DNA of 20,169 nt from CAZLAJ01 sp964644605 (GCA_964644605.1 CAZXWS010000031.1:1-20169); one strand, 5' to 3'. Positions 6,617 to 14,469 are shown, counted from the stretch's first letter. Numbers and translations are program-made. Notes: a model not told the origin generated them from the letters alone.

Positions 6617-7747
6617 ATGAAAGTCGCTCTTATATCTACATTTTCTTTACCAACTGCACCATACAATACTGGAGCGGTTCCTTCTCTTGTTTATAATTTG
6701 GCAAATGAATTAGGAAAGAAAGGCCATGAAGTAGATGTTTATGCTACTCGTGACTCCGATTCGAGCGGATCTTTTAATCTAGTACCCATGATCGATAAGA
6801 GTCTTTGGTTGGATACACGTATAAAAGATGATATTTCTCGCGTGGAAGCAGAACGAATGCTAGCCTCAATTGATGCACTGAAAATCGTTCTCTCAAAAAA
6901 TTACGATATTATTCATATTCATAGATGGTATTTCTTACAGTTTGCTGCACTCTTTCCTACAGAAATGCTTCATAAAATCATTACAACCCACCATAGTCCA
7001 TTAACTGATCCTATGCTCCAGCTACTTATAAAAAAATACAATCAGGTGCACCATGTATTCATTTCAGAATATCAGAGAAAACACTCACCTGAAGCTCAAA
7101 ATTCATCAGTTATATACAATGGCATTGATTTGGATTTATTTCCGTACAGTAAAACTCCACCAGAAAAAAGGGAATACATGTTTTTCCTTGGAAGAATTGT
7201 ACGAGATAAAGGGGCGATGGAAGCACTGGATATAGCAGTTCGCAGCGGTCACAGATTGATAGCAGCAGGTGTTATGGATCCAAATGAAATTGATTATTTT
7301 AATACATTCAAAACAAAAGCAAACTCAACACTCACCTCTTTAGTTGGCGAGGTAGATAAAGATGTCCGAATGAATTATCTACAAAATGCACGATTAATGT
7401 TAATGCCAATTATGGGAGAAGAAGCATTCGGGCTCATGTTTATCGAAGCGATGGCGAGTGGAACTCCTAATGTAAGTTTTGCCCGTGGGTCGACGCTTGA
7501 AATAATAAAAGATGGTATCACTGGTTTCCTAGTGAATCCCTCAAATTCTGATATTCGAGGAAATTTTATAATAAAAACTCCTGGAATTGAAGGTATTATT
7601 GAAGCGGTACAACGACTATATTCACTTTCGAATGAAGAGTTTCATACCATGAGTCAAGCATGCAGAAAAGAGGTCGAGAATCGCTTCACTTTAACAAAAA
7701 TGGTTAATGATTACGAAAAGTTATATCAAAAACTTTTAACACAATGA
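6617..7747 (+). CDS. GT4 family glycosyltransferase (paralogue A)
   Basis: A 376-residue GT-B enzyme. The N-terminal domain begins MKVALISTFSLP and has a glycine-containing acceptor-side loop followed by NLANELGKKGHEVDVYA. The C-terminal domain has FLGRIVRDKGAMEALDIA and the EX7E motif (Glu269 and Glu277) in EEAFGLMFIEAMASGTP, then EIIKDGITGFLVNPSNSDIRG. The C-terminal part closely resembles the next gene (shared NPSxxDIRGNFIIK and Ex-VENxFTxxKMVN segments), so the two arose by duplication. It starts 12 bp after the GT2 gene without an SD and its stop overlaps the next start by 4 bp (ATGA), so they are probably co-translated. Predicted cytosolic, adding hexoses to a glycan or metabolite; substrate unknown. 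Confidence 0.85.
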   Translation: MKVALISTFSLPTAPYNTGAVPSLVYNLANELGKKGHEVDVYATRDSDSSGSFNLVPMIDKSLWLDTRIKDDISRVEAERMLASIDALKIVLSKNYDIIHIHRWYFLQFAALFPTEMLHKIITTHHSPLTDPMLQLLIKKYNQVHHVFISEYQRKHSPEAQNSSVIYNGIDLDLFPYSKTPPEKREYMFFLGRIVRDKGAMEALDIAVRSGHRLIAAGVMDPNEIDYFNTFKTKANSTLTSLVGEVDKDVRMNYLQNARLMLMPIMGEEAFGLMFIEAMASGTPNVSFARGSTLEIIKDGITGFLVNPSNSDIRGNFIIKTPGIEGIIEAVQRLYSLSNEEFHTMSQACRKEVENRFTLTKMVNDYEKLYQKLLTQ

Positions 7748-8892
7748 ACATCGCAGTGGTAGGTAACTTTGGTAAACCCGTAACAGCTTTCAGTCAGGGT
7801 GGGACTGAAGTATGGACTGCTAATTTTATAAATGAATTTTCTAAAAAAGGAACATGTAATTTATACGCAGTAAAAGGTTCCCTGCATATGCCGCCACAAG
7901 TTAACCTAACTGAAGTGCTTACTGATGATTTAGATCATATTAAAAAAAGTTCCTTTTTTTTACAAGCCCCATCTTCAGACAAAGAACTCGCCTACTTTTC
8001 TGCAGCATTGCTTACGAAAATATCCGTAATATTACAAGAACATATTTCAGAGTACGATATTGTAGTCGATAGCTGCTCTGATATGATTCTTCCATTTACA
8101 TGGGACACTATTACTCGAGATAAGCCCCTCATAATCATCGGACATATGCCCGTATATCACAGATATGCAAAGTTTTTCCAGTTTCAACAAGTACCGAAAA
8201 ATGTTTTTTTTGTATTTCCTTCACAGTATCAATTCGAAGAGGCAAAGTGGATAGATAACACCCAAAAAAAAGTAATTCAACATGGCATTCCGCTTGAAAA
8301 AATTTATCCTGACATCGACCCAGTTAATAAATCAGATTTAGTATGGGTTGGAAGAATTGATCCGTTAACACCAAAGGGTTTAAATACTGCAGTTGACACC
8401 GCATTTCAATTAAAAAAAGTATTAAGAATATATGGGCCGATTGAAGATACCACATATTACAAGAATAAAATAGAGCCTAAAATTTCAAATAGTATACTTT
8501 TACAAACAAATGTACACGATAAAAATGAATTGTTTAAAAATTCTAGAGCTTTTTTGTTTCCAATAGAATGGGAGGAACCTTTTGGCCTGGTGATGGTTGA
8601 AAGTATGGCGACTGGTACACCAGTAATCGCCTATGCGAGAGGAGCCACTAAGGAGATAATCAAGGATGGCGAAACTGGATTTTTAGTGAATCCCTCTGAC
8701 ATCGATATTAGAGGTAACTTCATAATTAAAAAAACTGGTCAGGCTGGTATTCAGGAAGCTGTAGAAAGAATCTACAGTATGCCAGATAATGAATATGCAA
8801 GAATAAGACAGAATTGCCGTAGACATGTAGAGAATTTATTTACTATAGAAAAGATGGTAAATCAGTACATAGATTTCTTTAAAACATTATAA
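7744..8892 (+). CDS. GT4 family glycosyltransferase (paralogue B)
   Basis: A 382-residue GT-B enzyme overlapping paralogue A by ATGA. The N-terminal domain opens MNIAVVGNFGKP with SQGGTEVWTANF as the acceptor-side glycine loop. The C-terminal domain has VWVGRIDPLTPKG and EEPFGLVMVESMATGTP carrying EX7E (Glu278 and Glu286), followed by EIIKDGETGFLVNPSDIDIRG. The N-terminal half is much less like paralogue A than the C-terminal half, consistent with the same donor class but different acceptors. No SD is visible; initiation by reinitiation at the overlap is likely. Followed 14 bp later by the third HAD gene, so the product may be a phosphorylated glycoside, though this is inference. Confidence 0.85.
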   Translation: MNIAVVGNFGKPVTAFSQGGTEVWTANFINEFSKKGTCNLYAVKGSLHMPPQVNLTEVLTDDLDHIKKSSFFLQAPSSDKELAYFSAALLTKISVILQEHISEYDIVVDSCSDMILPFTWDTITRDKPLIIIGHMPVYHRYAKFFQFQQVPKNVFFVFPSQYQFEEAKWIDNTQKKVIQHGIPLEKIYPDIDPVNKSDLVWVGRIDPLTPKGLNTAVDTAFQLKKVLRIYGPIEDTTYYKNKIEPKISNSILLQTNVHDKNELFKNSRAFLFPIEWEEPFGLVMVESMATGTPVIAYARGATKEIIKDGETGFLVNPSDIDIRGNFIIKKTGQAGIQEAVERIYSMPDNEYARIRQNCRRHVENLFTIEKMVNQYIDFFKTL

Positions 8893-8906
8893 TTAACTCA
8901 TAATTT

Positions 8907-10004
8907 ATGGAAAGTGGTGATGTAGATTTAAGCACTGTACTGGAAAATGAATTGAGAAATGAAGAACCATATGCGCTACTTAAAAAAACGCTGGATGAAC
9001 AAGAAAGTAGTGAAGGCAGAAGATGGACTTTATTTTTAGATATTGATGGTACTGTTTATAAAGAAGGAATAAATAATAGTGCTTTATATGAACAAATTAA
9101 AGAAGGTCACTGGGGGTTAACCTATGTCACGGCAACAGATATAAAACGAATGGTAGCCCTTATACAAGAAGGAAAAATTGCTCGACCGTTAGCAGCTGGA
9201 ACTAATCTTGGAACCAGAAGATTTTATTTAAAGGAAAAATCGTTTGAAAAAAGTTCTGATCAAATAACCGAAGCAGATTTTGAAGAAGATCGCAATTATC
9301 TTGCAAAAGTTGAAGCTTCAGGATTTAATAAAACGAAACTTTTTAACGATCTTACATCTACTTTATTTCAACGAATAAATGCCGACCCGAAGTTTTCAAA
9401 ATTTAAGTTTATGTTGCTCCCCCCTGGGGACACGACTGACCCAGCTACCTATGCATATGAATGGATCCCCAGAGATCCTTATAAATTCGATCTCTATGTC
9501 ACAGTTGCAAAAGATGCAAATGCGCAAGAAATTCAAGAGTACCAAACATATATTAAAGGCTTTTTTACTGATTATGATATATTAATGTATCAAGATCAGA
9601 CACTCGAAAATGGTGATACTAAATGGAATTTTCATATACTCCCAAAAAATGCTTGGGGAAAAGATAATTTTGTCAGGGATTTGGCTTCTGAGATAAATAC
9701 CAAGGGACTAATTGCTGGTGATAGTGGAAATGATATTGTGCAATTATTAGCAGATTATCCTGGTGAAGCAAAAGATTTTATAAGAGCCGCTGTTGGAGGT
9801 GCTAAAAGTGACCTAATTGAAAAAATAAGTGATCATTCGATTAATCAAGATGCGAGAAGAGGCAGTATGAGAAGACTCAATATTGAAAGAACTGAAGGTG
9901 TACGTATGTACCAAGAAAAGAATCAAGAACGAGTAGCTTCTCAGTCACTTGTGTACTTAATGAAAGTTCTCGAACGTGCTTGGAGAATGTATGGAAAAAA
10001 ATAG
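8907..10004 (+). CDS. HAD-superfamily phosphatase, sucrose-6-phosphatase-like (paralogue 3)
   Basis: A 365-residue HAD enzyme closing the cluster. Motif I FLDIDGTVY gives Asp45/Asp47, motif III is probably the Lys in WGKDNFVRDL, and motif IV GDSGND begins at 271. Motif II is less clear: Thr in AAGTNLGTR or in YVTATD. A helical N-terminal extension of about 38 residues precedes the core. TATAAT at 8888-8893 lies 13 nt before the ATG and overlaps the preceding stop region; no SD. All three HAD proteins share length and layout but are strongly diverged, suggesting different phosphorylated sugar substrates. Whether it pairs with the GT4 enzymes just upstream is an inference from position. Confidence 0.78.
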   Translation: MESGDVDLSTVLENELRNEEPYALLKKTLDEQESSEGRRWTLFLDIDGTVYKEGINNSALYEQIKEGHWGLTYVTATDIKRMVALIQEGKIARPLAAGTNLGTRRFYLKEKSFEKSSDQITEADFEEDRNYLAKVEASGFNKTKLFNDLTSTLFQRINADPKFSKFKFMLLPPGDTTDPATYAYEWIPRDPYKFDLYVTVAKDANAQEIQEYQTYIKGFFTDYDILMYQDQTLENGDTKWNFHILPKNAWGKDNFVRDLASEINTKGLIAGDSGNDIVQLLADYPGEAKDFIRAAVGGAKSDLIEKISDHSINQDARRGSMRRLNIERTEGVRMYQEKNQERVASQSLVYLMKVLERAWRMYGKK

Positions 10005-10008
10005 TAGC

Positions 10009-10254
10009 TTATACCAGTGGAAATGTCTCCTTTAATTCAGATTTATTCTCGGCAGAAAGGCCTTTAATACTATCAATATGATTTTTGAACTTAACTGCTT
10101 GTGATTTGGATTCACGAAGCAATTTTTTTAAATGTTTACCAATACGCGGATAATTTTTCGCATCTTTTGCCTGGTTCTCTAATAATGGAATCAGTGCGGA
10201 CTCCATTTCATAAGCATTACTGAGCATGATGTAAAAAGGATTTTTTCTTAACAT
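10009..10254 (-). CDS. Small helical protein, ferritin-like DUF892-type half domain
   Basis: An 81-residue, mostly alpha-helical protein. The pattern FYIMLSNAYEMESALIPLLE followed by a second helix (KHLKKLLRESKSQAVKFKNH) resembles the first two helices of DUF892/YciF ferritin-like proteins, which normally have about four helices and 160 residues. It may be a genuine short form that dimerises, or a remnant. No membrane segment. It is convergent with the HAD gene (stops 4 bp apart) and divergent from the GH43-like gene. TATAAT (10287-10292) and TATAAA (10271-10276) on its strand are candidate -10 boxes; there is no SD. The coding call is moderately secure, the family call tentative. Confidence 0.55.
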   Translation of the reverse strand: MLRKNPFYIMLSNAYEMESALIPLLENQAKDAKNYPRIGKHLKKLLRESKSQAVKFKNHIDSIKGLSAENKSELKETFPLV

Positions 10255-10286
10255 AGACTTTTTTTGAAAATTTATAGAGTCGCGTA

Positions 10287-10292
10287 ATTATA
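10287..10292 (-). promoter_or_regulatory. Candidate -10 for the 81-aa gene
   Basis: A perfect TATAAT on the minus strand, about 32 nt before the ATG at 10254. TATAAA at 10271-10276 is a closer alternative. No convincing -35. Confidence 0.35.
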
Positions 10293-10382
10293 CACGAAAA
10301 AAATTATTTTTCAGTAATATTTTGCAGTGCCATTTAACATTAATCTTACTTTGTTCCTAACGTTTTCTTAACATTTACTCCA

Positions 10383-10388
10383 TACAAT
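10383..10388 (+). promoter_or_regulatory. Candidate -10 for the first GH43-like gene
   Basis: TACAAT, 10 nt before the ATG at 10399, would give only a few nt of leader. No SD is present, and no -35 is evident at the right distance. Confidence 0.35.
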
Positions 10389-10398
10389 AAATTAATCG

Positions 10399-11445
10399 AT
10401 GAAAAACAGATGGGATATACAGTTTACTGGACCTTTATACTTGGCCACACGCTTTCGTGATAATAAAGACCCGTGTCCTGTGTTTGATGGAAGCACATGG
10501 CATATTTACGGTTCGGGCGGGAGTGTACTCACTGAAACGTGGGAAATATTACATGCCACTGCTCCAACACTTGAGGGACCCTGGACAGAACATAACCCAA
10601 TCCCCCTTCATGGTGTGCATGGAAAAAGTGTGGCGGCACCTGGAGTAATTTTCGATAACGGACAGTTTCATATGTTTGTACAAACCGATTGTTTTGCAGT
10701 TGATGGCCGCATTGAGTATTTACGCTCTTTTGACGGTTGGAATTTCGAGTATAGCGGAACAGCTCTGCACTCGCTTGCAGTAACACGCAGTGTAGAAACT
10801 ATTTCTGCAGAAGAAAAAAATGAGTTAAGCAAACAGCCGGAAACGGGTATATATGATTCTCATCCCGCTATCATTCACGGAGAAAAATATATCATATACT
10901 CGGGTATGGCAGAGGTAGGTCGACCAAATATTTACCTTGCGAAAAGTAATAGTAATGACTGGAGTGGACCATGGATGCGGGTTCGTCCGCAGGAGGGACT
11001 AAAGGATGCCATTCTGACACACGAAGAAGTAATTCATCATAATCAACAAGACCATGCCGATTATGAGTGGGGGCTAGAAGGCGCGCAGCTTCTGGAACTA
11101 CCCAATGGACTCATTTTATTGAATGCGGTTTGTTTCTTGCCCTATGGAAAACGAGGAACACGACAGCGCATTTTTTTTGCGGCTTCTCACTCTGTTCTCG
11201 GTCCATACCGAACCATTGGTCCTCTCATGAATCCCCCACTTTCCGGCTGGGACTCCGGTGAAAATGGTCATGCGGCAGCGATAATTCATAACAACGAGCT
11301 TGTTTTGTTTTATCAAGCGCGTCCGCCTGCTTGGCAACCATGGAAATTTGGTATCGCGCGCATTAATTTATTTAAGTTTCAAAAATATATCGAGTCCTAC
11401 ATGCGCATGAGTGAAAAGTTGATGAAGTTTGAGGAGATTTTATAA
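10399..11445 (+). CDS. GH43-like beta-propeller glycosidase (tandem copy A)
   Basis: A 348-residue protein with the layout of the five-bladed beta-propeller clan F/J glycosidases. Candidate catalytic residues follow the GH43 order: base Asp24 in KDPCPVFDG, pKa-modulating Asp153 in GIYDSHPAI, and acid Glu227 in LEGAQLLEL. Blade-type repeats such as TWHIYGSGG, QFHMFVQTD, KYIIYSGM and FAASHSVLGPY support the fold. GH43 members act on arabinofuranosides, xylosides or galactofuranosides; the substrate here is unknown. No signal peptide, so a cytosolic role is likely unless exported unusually. It shares a 74-residue identical block with the next gene. Sequence distance from ordinary GH43 (compare 17377-18291) leaves open a distinct family or a non-hydrolytic role. 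Confidence 0.72.
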   Translation: MKNRWDIQFTGPLYLATRFRDNKDPCPVFDGSTWHIYGSGGSVLTETWEILHATAPTLEGPWTEHNPIPLHGVHGKSVAAPGVIFDNGQFHMFVQTDCFAVDGRIEYLRSFDGWNFEYSGTALHSLAVTRSVETISAEEKNELSKQPETGIYDSHPAIIHGEKYIIYSGMAEVGRPNIYLAKSNSNDWSGPWMRVRPQEGLKDAILTHEEVIHHNQQDHADYEWGLEGAQLLELPNGLILLNAVCFLPYGKRGTRQRIFFAASHSVLGPYRTIGPLMNPPLSGWDSGENGHAAAIIHNNELVLFYQARPPAWQPWKFGIARINLFKFQKYIESYMRMSEKLMKFEEIL

Positions 11446-11634
11446 ATTTCTAATTACGTAATTATTACTAATCACCCGTTACTGAAATCCAAAATTCAAA
11501 GTCCAAATGTCAAATCAATTTCAAAGCTCAAAATCCAAAAAAAATCATTTGAAATTTAGATTTTGGATTTGTTTTGATATTTGGATTTTGGCATTTGGAT
11601 TTTTGTATAGGTCAATTAGAAATTAGAAATTTTT
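11446..11634. repeat. Low-complexity inverted-repeat spacer between the tandem GH43-like genes
   Basis: The left half is built of words like CCAAAATTCAAAGTCCAAATG and AAAATCCAAAA; the right half is their approximate reverse complement (TTTAGATTTTGGATTTG, ATTTGGATTTTGGCATTTGG), so the spacer can form a long imperfect hairpin with its centre near 11550. Flanking words TTTCTAATTACGTAATTA and AATTAGAAATTAGAAA are also reiterated. No coding potential and no SD for the downstream gene. Confidence 0.8.
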
Positions 11635-12684
11635 ATGTCTTCCCTCCGCTGGAATAGCAAATTACATGGACCTTTAAAAACCAACACCGGTGAAATAATT
11701 TCCAAAGATCCCTGTCCTGTGTATGATGGAAAACTCTGGCATATTTATGGAACGTATGCCGGGAATGGTTTTTTATGGCGCATTATGCATCTTACTTCTC
11801 CTGATTTATATGGGACATGGCATAAAGAACCACTTATTCATTTAAAACAGGTGCGTGGTCACAGCATTGCTGCACCAGGGGTAATTTTTGATGAGGGAAA
11901 ATTTCATATGTTCGTGCAGACAGACTGTTTGGCGCTTAATGGTCGGGTTGAGTATCTTGTTTCTGAAGATGGCTGGCACTTTGAGTATGTCGACACTGTC
12001 CTCTACTCTCTGAGAGTTACTAAACCTTTGTATTCTGATTTACCAACAAACAGCGAACTACAGTTACTGCAAACTTTTCCTGAAGCAGGTATTTATGACT
12101 CTCACCCGGCCATAATTCGTGGAGAAAAATATTTAGTGTATTCCGGCATGGCCGAAGTTGGGAGACCGAATATTTATCTGGCAAAAAGTATTACAAATAA
12201 ATGGGAAGGACCCTGGGCACGAGTGCGACCACATGATACAAAAGAAGCGATACTTACTCACGAGGAAGTGATTCATCACAATCAACACGACCACACAGAT
12301 TATGAATGGGGTCTTGAAGGAGCACAACTTTTGGAACTGCCCAACGGTTTGATTCTTTTGAACGCGGTCTGTTTTTTGCCCTATGGTAAGCGCGGGACGC
12401 GACAACGCATATTTTTTGCTGCCTCACACTCTGTTCTCGGTCCGTACCGTACCATTGGACCTCTCATGAATCCCCCACTTTCCGGTTGGGACTCCGGTGA
12501 AAATGGTCACGCCGCTGCTGTAATGAAAGATCAAAAAATGTATTTATTCTTCCAAGCTAGACGCGCCCATAGTGAGCGTTGGCGGCTTGGGATTATTGAA
12601 ATGGATGCACCTAAATTAGAAACATATTTAAACTCTGCGCTATTGTTTAATAACAAAGTATCGAATTGGGAAATATTTGGATAA
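11635..12684 (+). CDS. GH43-like beta-propeller glycosidase (tandem copy B)
   Basis: A 349-residue paralogue of the preceding gene with candidate catalytic Asp25 (KDPCPVYDG), Asp155 (GIYDSHPA) and Glu228 (LEGAQ). From the DYEWG before the acid residue to GHAAA the two proteins are identical over 74 residues, while N- and C-terminal parts differ substantially, so the active-site side is conserved and the periphery varies. No signal peptide or membrane segment. The ATG at 11635 has no SD and follows the inverted-repeat spacer. Likely acts on the same class of glycan as copy A; linkage and substrate are not readable from the sequence. Confidence 0.72.
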   Translation: MSSLRWNSKLHGPLKTNTGEIISKDPCPVYDGKLWHIYGTYAGNGFLWRIMHLTSPDLYGTWHKEPLIHLKQVRGHSIAAPGVIFDEGKFHMFVQTDCLALNGRVEYLVSEDGWHFEYVDTVLYSLRVTKPLYSDLPTNSELQLLQTFPEAGIYDSHPAIIRGEKYLVYSGMAEVGRPNIYLAKSITNKWEGPWARVRPHDTKEAILTHEEVIHHNQHDHTDYEWGLEGAQLLELPNGLILLNAVCFLPYGKRGTRQRIFFAASHSVLGPYRTIGPLMNPPLSGWDSGENGHAAAVMKDQKMYLFFQARRAHSERWRLGIIEMDAPKLETYLNSALLFNNKVSNWEIFG

Positions 12685-12772
12685 ATATTCCATTGAGGAT
12701 TAATGATTTAAGATTGAAGATTTAAGAATAAGTTTGAGTTATTGATACATTGTTCAATTGCTGCATTGTTCT

Positions 12773-12788
12773 CCCCGCCATGGCGGGG
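12773..12788. repeat. Perfect 16-bp palindrome CCCCGCCATGGCGGGG
   Basis: Self-complementary GC-rich sequence with no T-tract after it; its arm CCCCGCC matches that of the terminator at 2028-2052. Probably part of the dispersed palindrome families rather than a terminator. Confidence 0.75.
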
Positions 12789-12794
12789 GAAGTG

Positions 12795-12933
12795 GGGACT
12801 TGTCCCTACTTAAAACATGATGCTGTTTGTAGGAAACGGTTTTCCCCCGTCGTACCGAGAATTCGGGACTTCAAGTGGTATACAATACGCTCCGTGCTTG
12901 TCTGTGTAGGGACAAGTCGCGACTTGTCCCTAC
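12795..12933. repeat. Segment bounded by inverted GTCCCTAC / GTAGGGAC ends, MITE-like
   Basis: GGGACTTGTCCCTAC at 12795-12809 is repeated as part of the perfect 28-bp palindrome at 12906-12933 (arms GTAGGGACAAGTCG / CGACTTGTCCCTAC). The two copies enclose about 96 bp, including a motif also found near 1462-1485. It looks like a small non-autonomous element or two palindromic repeat units in tandem. No transposase is nearby. Confidence 0.5.
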
Positions 12934-13001
12934 CCAAATACCAAATAACAAATACCCAATAACAATTTCTACTCGTAATTCGTAACTCGTCACTCCTAAC
13001 T
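12934..13001. repeat. Mosaic word-repeat block (copy 2)
   Basis: Words AATACCAAATAACAAATACCC, AATAACAAT and CTCGTAATTCGTAACTCGTCAC match the block at 1550-1640 in content and order. Non-coding. Confidence 0.75.
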
Positions 13002-13086
13002 TTTACATATTTCTTACACCCTTCTTGTCGCATTATCACGGCTGCTCATTACAATCAATTCATATTTTTAAAAGTTTTTTTAAGCT

Positions 13087-14337
13087 ATGAAATTAAAAAA
13101 TAATCTGATGAATACGCCAAAACTTTCTGGAGATTATGATATTGTGGTCTTTTCACACCTGCGCTGGGAATTTGTTATCCAAAGACCGCAACATATTATC
13201 AATCGCTTAGCAAAAGATAGAAAAATTCTGTTCATTGAAGAACCCATTCCATTTACAGAGGAAAATAAAGGCACAGCACACACAATCAAAGCCTCAAAAA
13301 ATATCACCGTGTTACAGCCTAGGATCAGCTGGGATCAAATGCATGATGAATTAGAGCCCCTTGTCACTGAGTACATGGACAAGCTCGCAATCAATGAACC
13401 AATACTTTGGTTTTATTCCGCAGGATTTGGTGAGATGGTGAAACGAATCGATCACAGTTTAGTAGTATACGACGTCATGGATGAACTCTCTGCTTTTAAA
13501 GGAGCATCCCCTCGCCATCTAGAACAAGAACGTGAACTTCTGAAATACGCGGATGTCGTATTTACTGGCGGAAAATCACTCTACGAATCCAAGAGCCAAC
13601 TGCACGACAATGTTCACTGTTTTCCAAGCTCTGTAGACCGAGTTCATTTTGAAAAGGCGCTGAAAAAATCAATCAAAATTCCTACTGACTTAGCAGAAAT
13701 CAGGAAAAATAATAAAAAAATAGCCGGTTTTTACGGAGTAATTGATGAGCGAATAGATTTGGATTTACTTGCGCAAACCGCAGACCTTATGCAAGAAGTA
13801 TCGTTCGTAATGATCGGACCAGTGGTTAAGATAAATGAAGCCGATCTACCTCGCCGAGACAATATATTTTATCTTGGCTCAAAGCCCTATGCACAGTTAC
13901 CAGAGTATTTAAAAGGCATTGATATTGCGATCATGCCATTTGCCATGAATGAATCCACTAAATTCATAAGCCCCACAAAAACACTGGAGTTTATGGCCGC
14001 ACTCAAGCCCATTATTTCGACGCCTATTTATGATGTAGTACGTGATTATCAAAAAGAAGTAAAGATTGTTCATACTGCCGAGGAATTTAAAGATGCTCTG
14101 ACTTTTTACCTGCAGGAAACGCCTGCTGAAAAAAAACAGCGTGAAAAACTAGAAATAGCGGTAATTGAACGAACTTCATGGGATAACACGGTTAGTGCAA
14201 TGAAAGGGCTCATGGCAGAAGCTCTGGATAAGTTGCAAATATTTGATGAGGTTAGTTATCTGCCAGATCGAAAGGGATACACCTCACCCTTGGGAGTGGC
14301 GAATTTCAACTTTACCGTAGGGTATGAAAAGGAATAA
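13087..14337 (+). CDS. Glycosyltransferase, GT-B fold, TuaH-like
   Basis: A 416-residue protein starting with a Rossmann-like strand (DIVVFSHLRWEFVIQRPQHI); the QRPQH motif and the later VYDVMDEL segment are typical of a GT-B group that includes TuaH-like transferases. The C-terminal domain contains IAGFYGVIDERIDLDLL, IAIMPFAMNE and FISPTKTLEFMAALKPI, the family's donor-binding region. No membrane segment. The next gene is UDP-galactopyranose mutase, so UDP-Galf is a reasonable donor, but this rests on position only. The start may be the ATG at 13087 or an internal Met eight codons on; neither has an SD. Separated from upstream and downstream genes by repeat-rich gaps, so probably transcribed alone. 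Confidence 0.8.
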   Translation: MKLKNNLMNTPKLSGDYDIVVFSHLRWEFVIQRPQHIINRLAKDRKILFIEEPIPFTEENKGTAHTIKASKNITVLQPRISWDQMHDELEPLVTEYMDKLAINEPILWFYSAGFGEMVKRIDHSLVVYDVMDELSAFKGASPRHLEQERELLKYADVVFTGGKSLYESKSQLHDNVHCFPSSVDRVHFEKALKKSIKIPTDLAEIRKNNKKIAGFYGVIDERIDLDLLAQTADLMQEVSFVMIGPVVKINEADLPRRDNIFYLGSKPYAQLPEYLKGIDIAIMPFAMNESTKFISPTKTLEFMAALKPIISTPIYDVVRDYQKEVKIVHTAEEFKDALTFYLQETPAEKKQREKLEIAVIERTSWDNTVSAMKGLMAEALDKLQIFDEVSYLPDRKGYTSPLGVANFNFTVGYEKE

Positions 14338-14440
14338 CAGGAAGTTACGCGTTACAAATTACGAATGACGAGTGACGAATTACGAGTTATAAATTGATTC
14401 ATTGTTCCATTGTTTCATTGCTGCATTGCTCGGGTGGTAA
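14338..14440. repeat. Mosaic word-repeat block (copy 3)
   Basis: GTTACAAATTACGAATGACG, GTGACGAATTACGAG and then ATTCATTGTTCCATTG/TTTCATTGCTGCATTGC. These are the same vocabulary as at 1550-1640, 12740-12772, 12934-13001 and 17309-17376, partly in reverse complement. Confidence 0.7.
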
Positions 14441-14469
14441 CTTAATTCGTATTTCGATATTGGAATTAC

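Larger units (their letters stand above)
12685..13086 (+). other. 402-bp intergenic region made of repeats and palindromes
   Basis: Contains AT-rich words (ATTTAAGATTGAAGATTTAAG), the phrase ATTGTTCAATTGCTGCATTGTTC that recurs near 14400-14430, two palindromes (12773-12788, 12906-12933), an enclosed segment ending in opposite GTCCCTAC/GTAGGGAC ends, and a word block (12934-13001). No credible ORF. The promoter of the downstream gene is not clear; TACAAT at 13051-13056 is a weak candidate. Confidence 0.65.

Noticed and set aside
2061..10004. Prophage or integrative element
   Set aside because: No integrase, transposase, structural phage gene or attachment-site duplication seen anywhere in the window.
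12750..13039. Overlapping ORFs on both strands in the gap before the TuaH-like gene
   Set aside because: They consist of palindromes and word repeats; translations are low quality and overlap on opposite strands.
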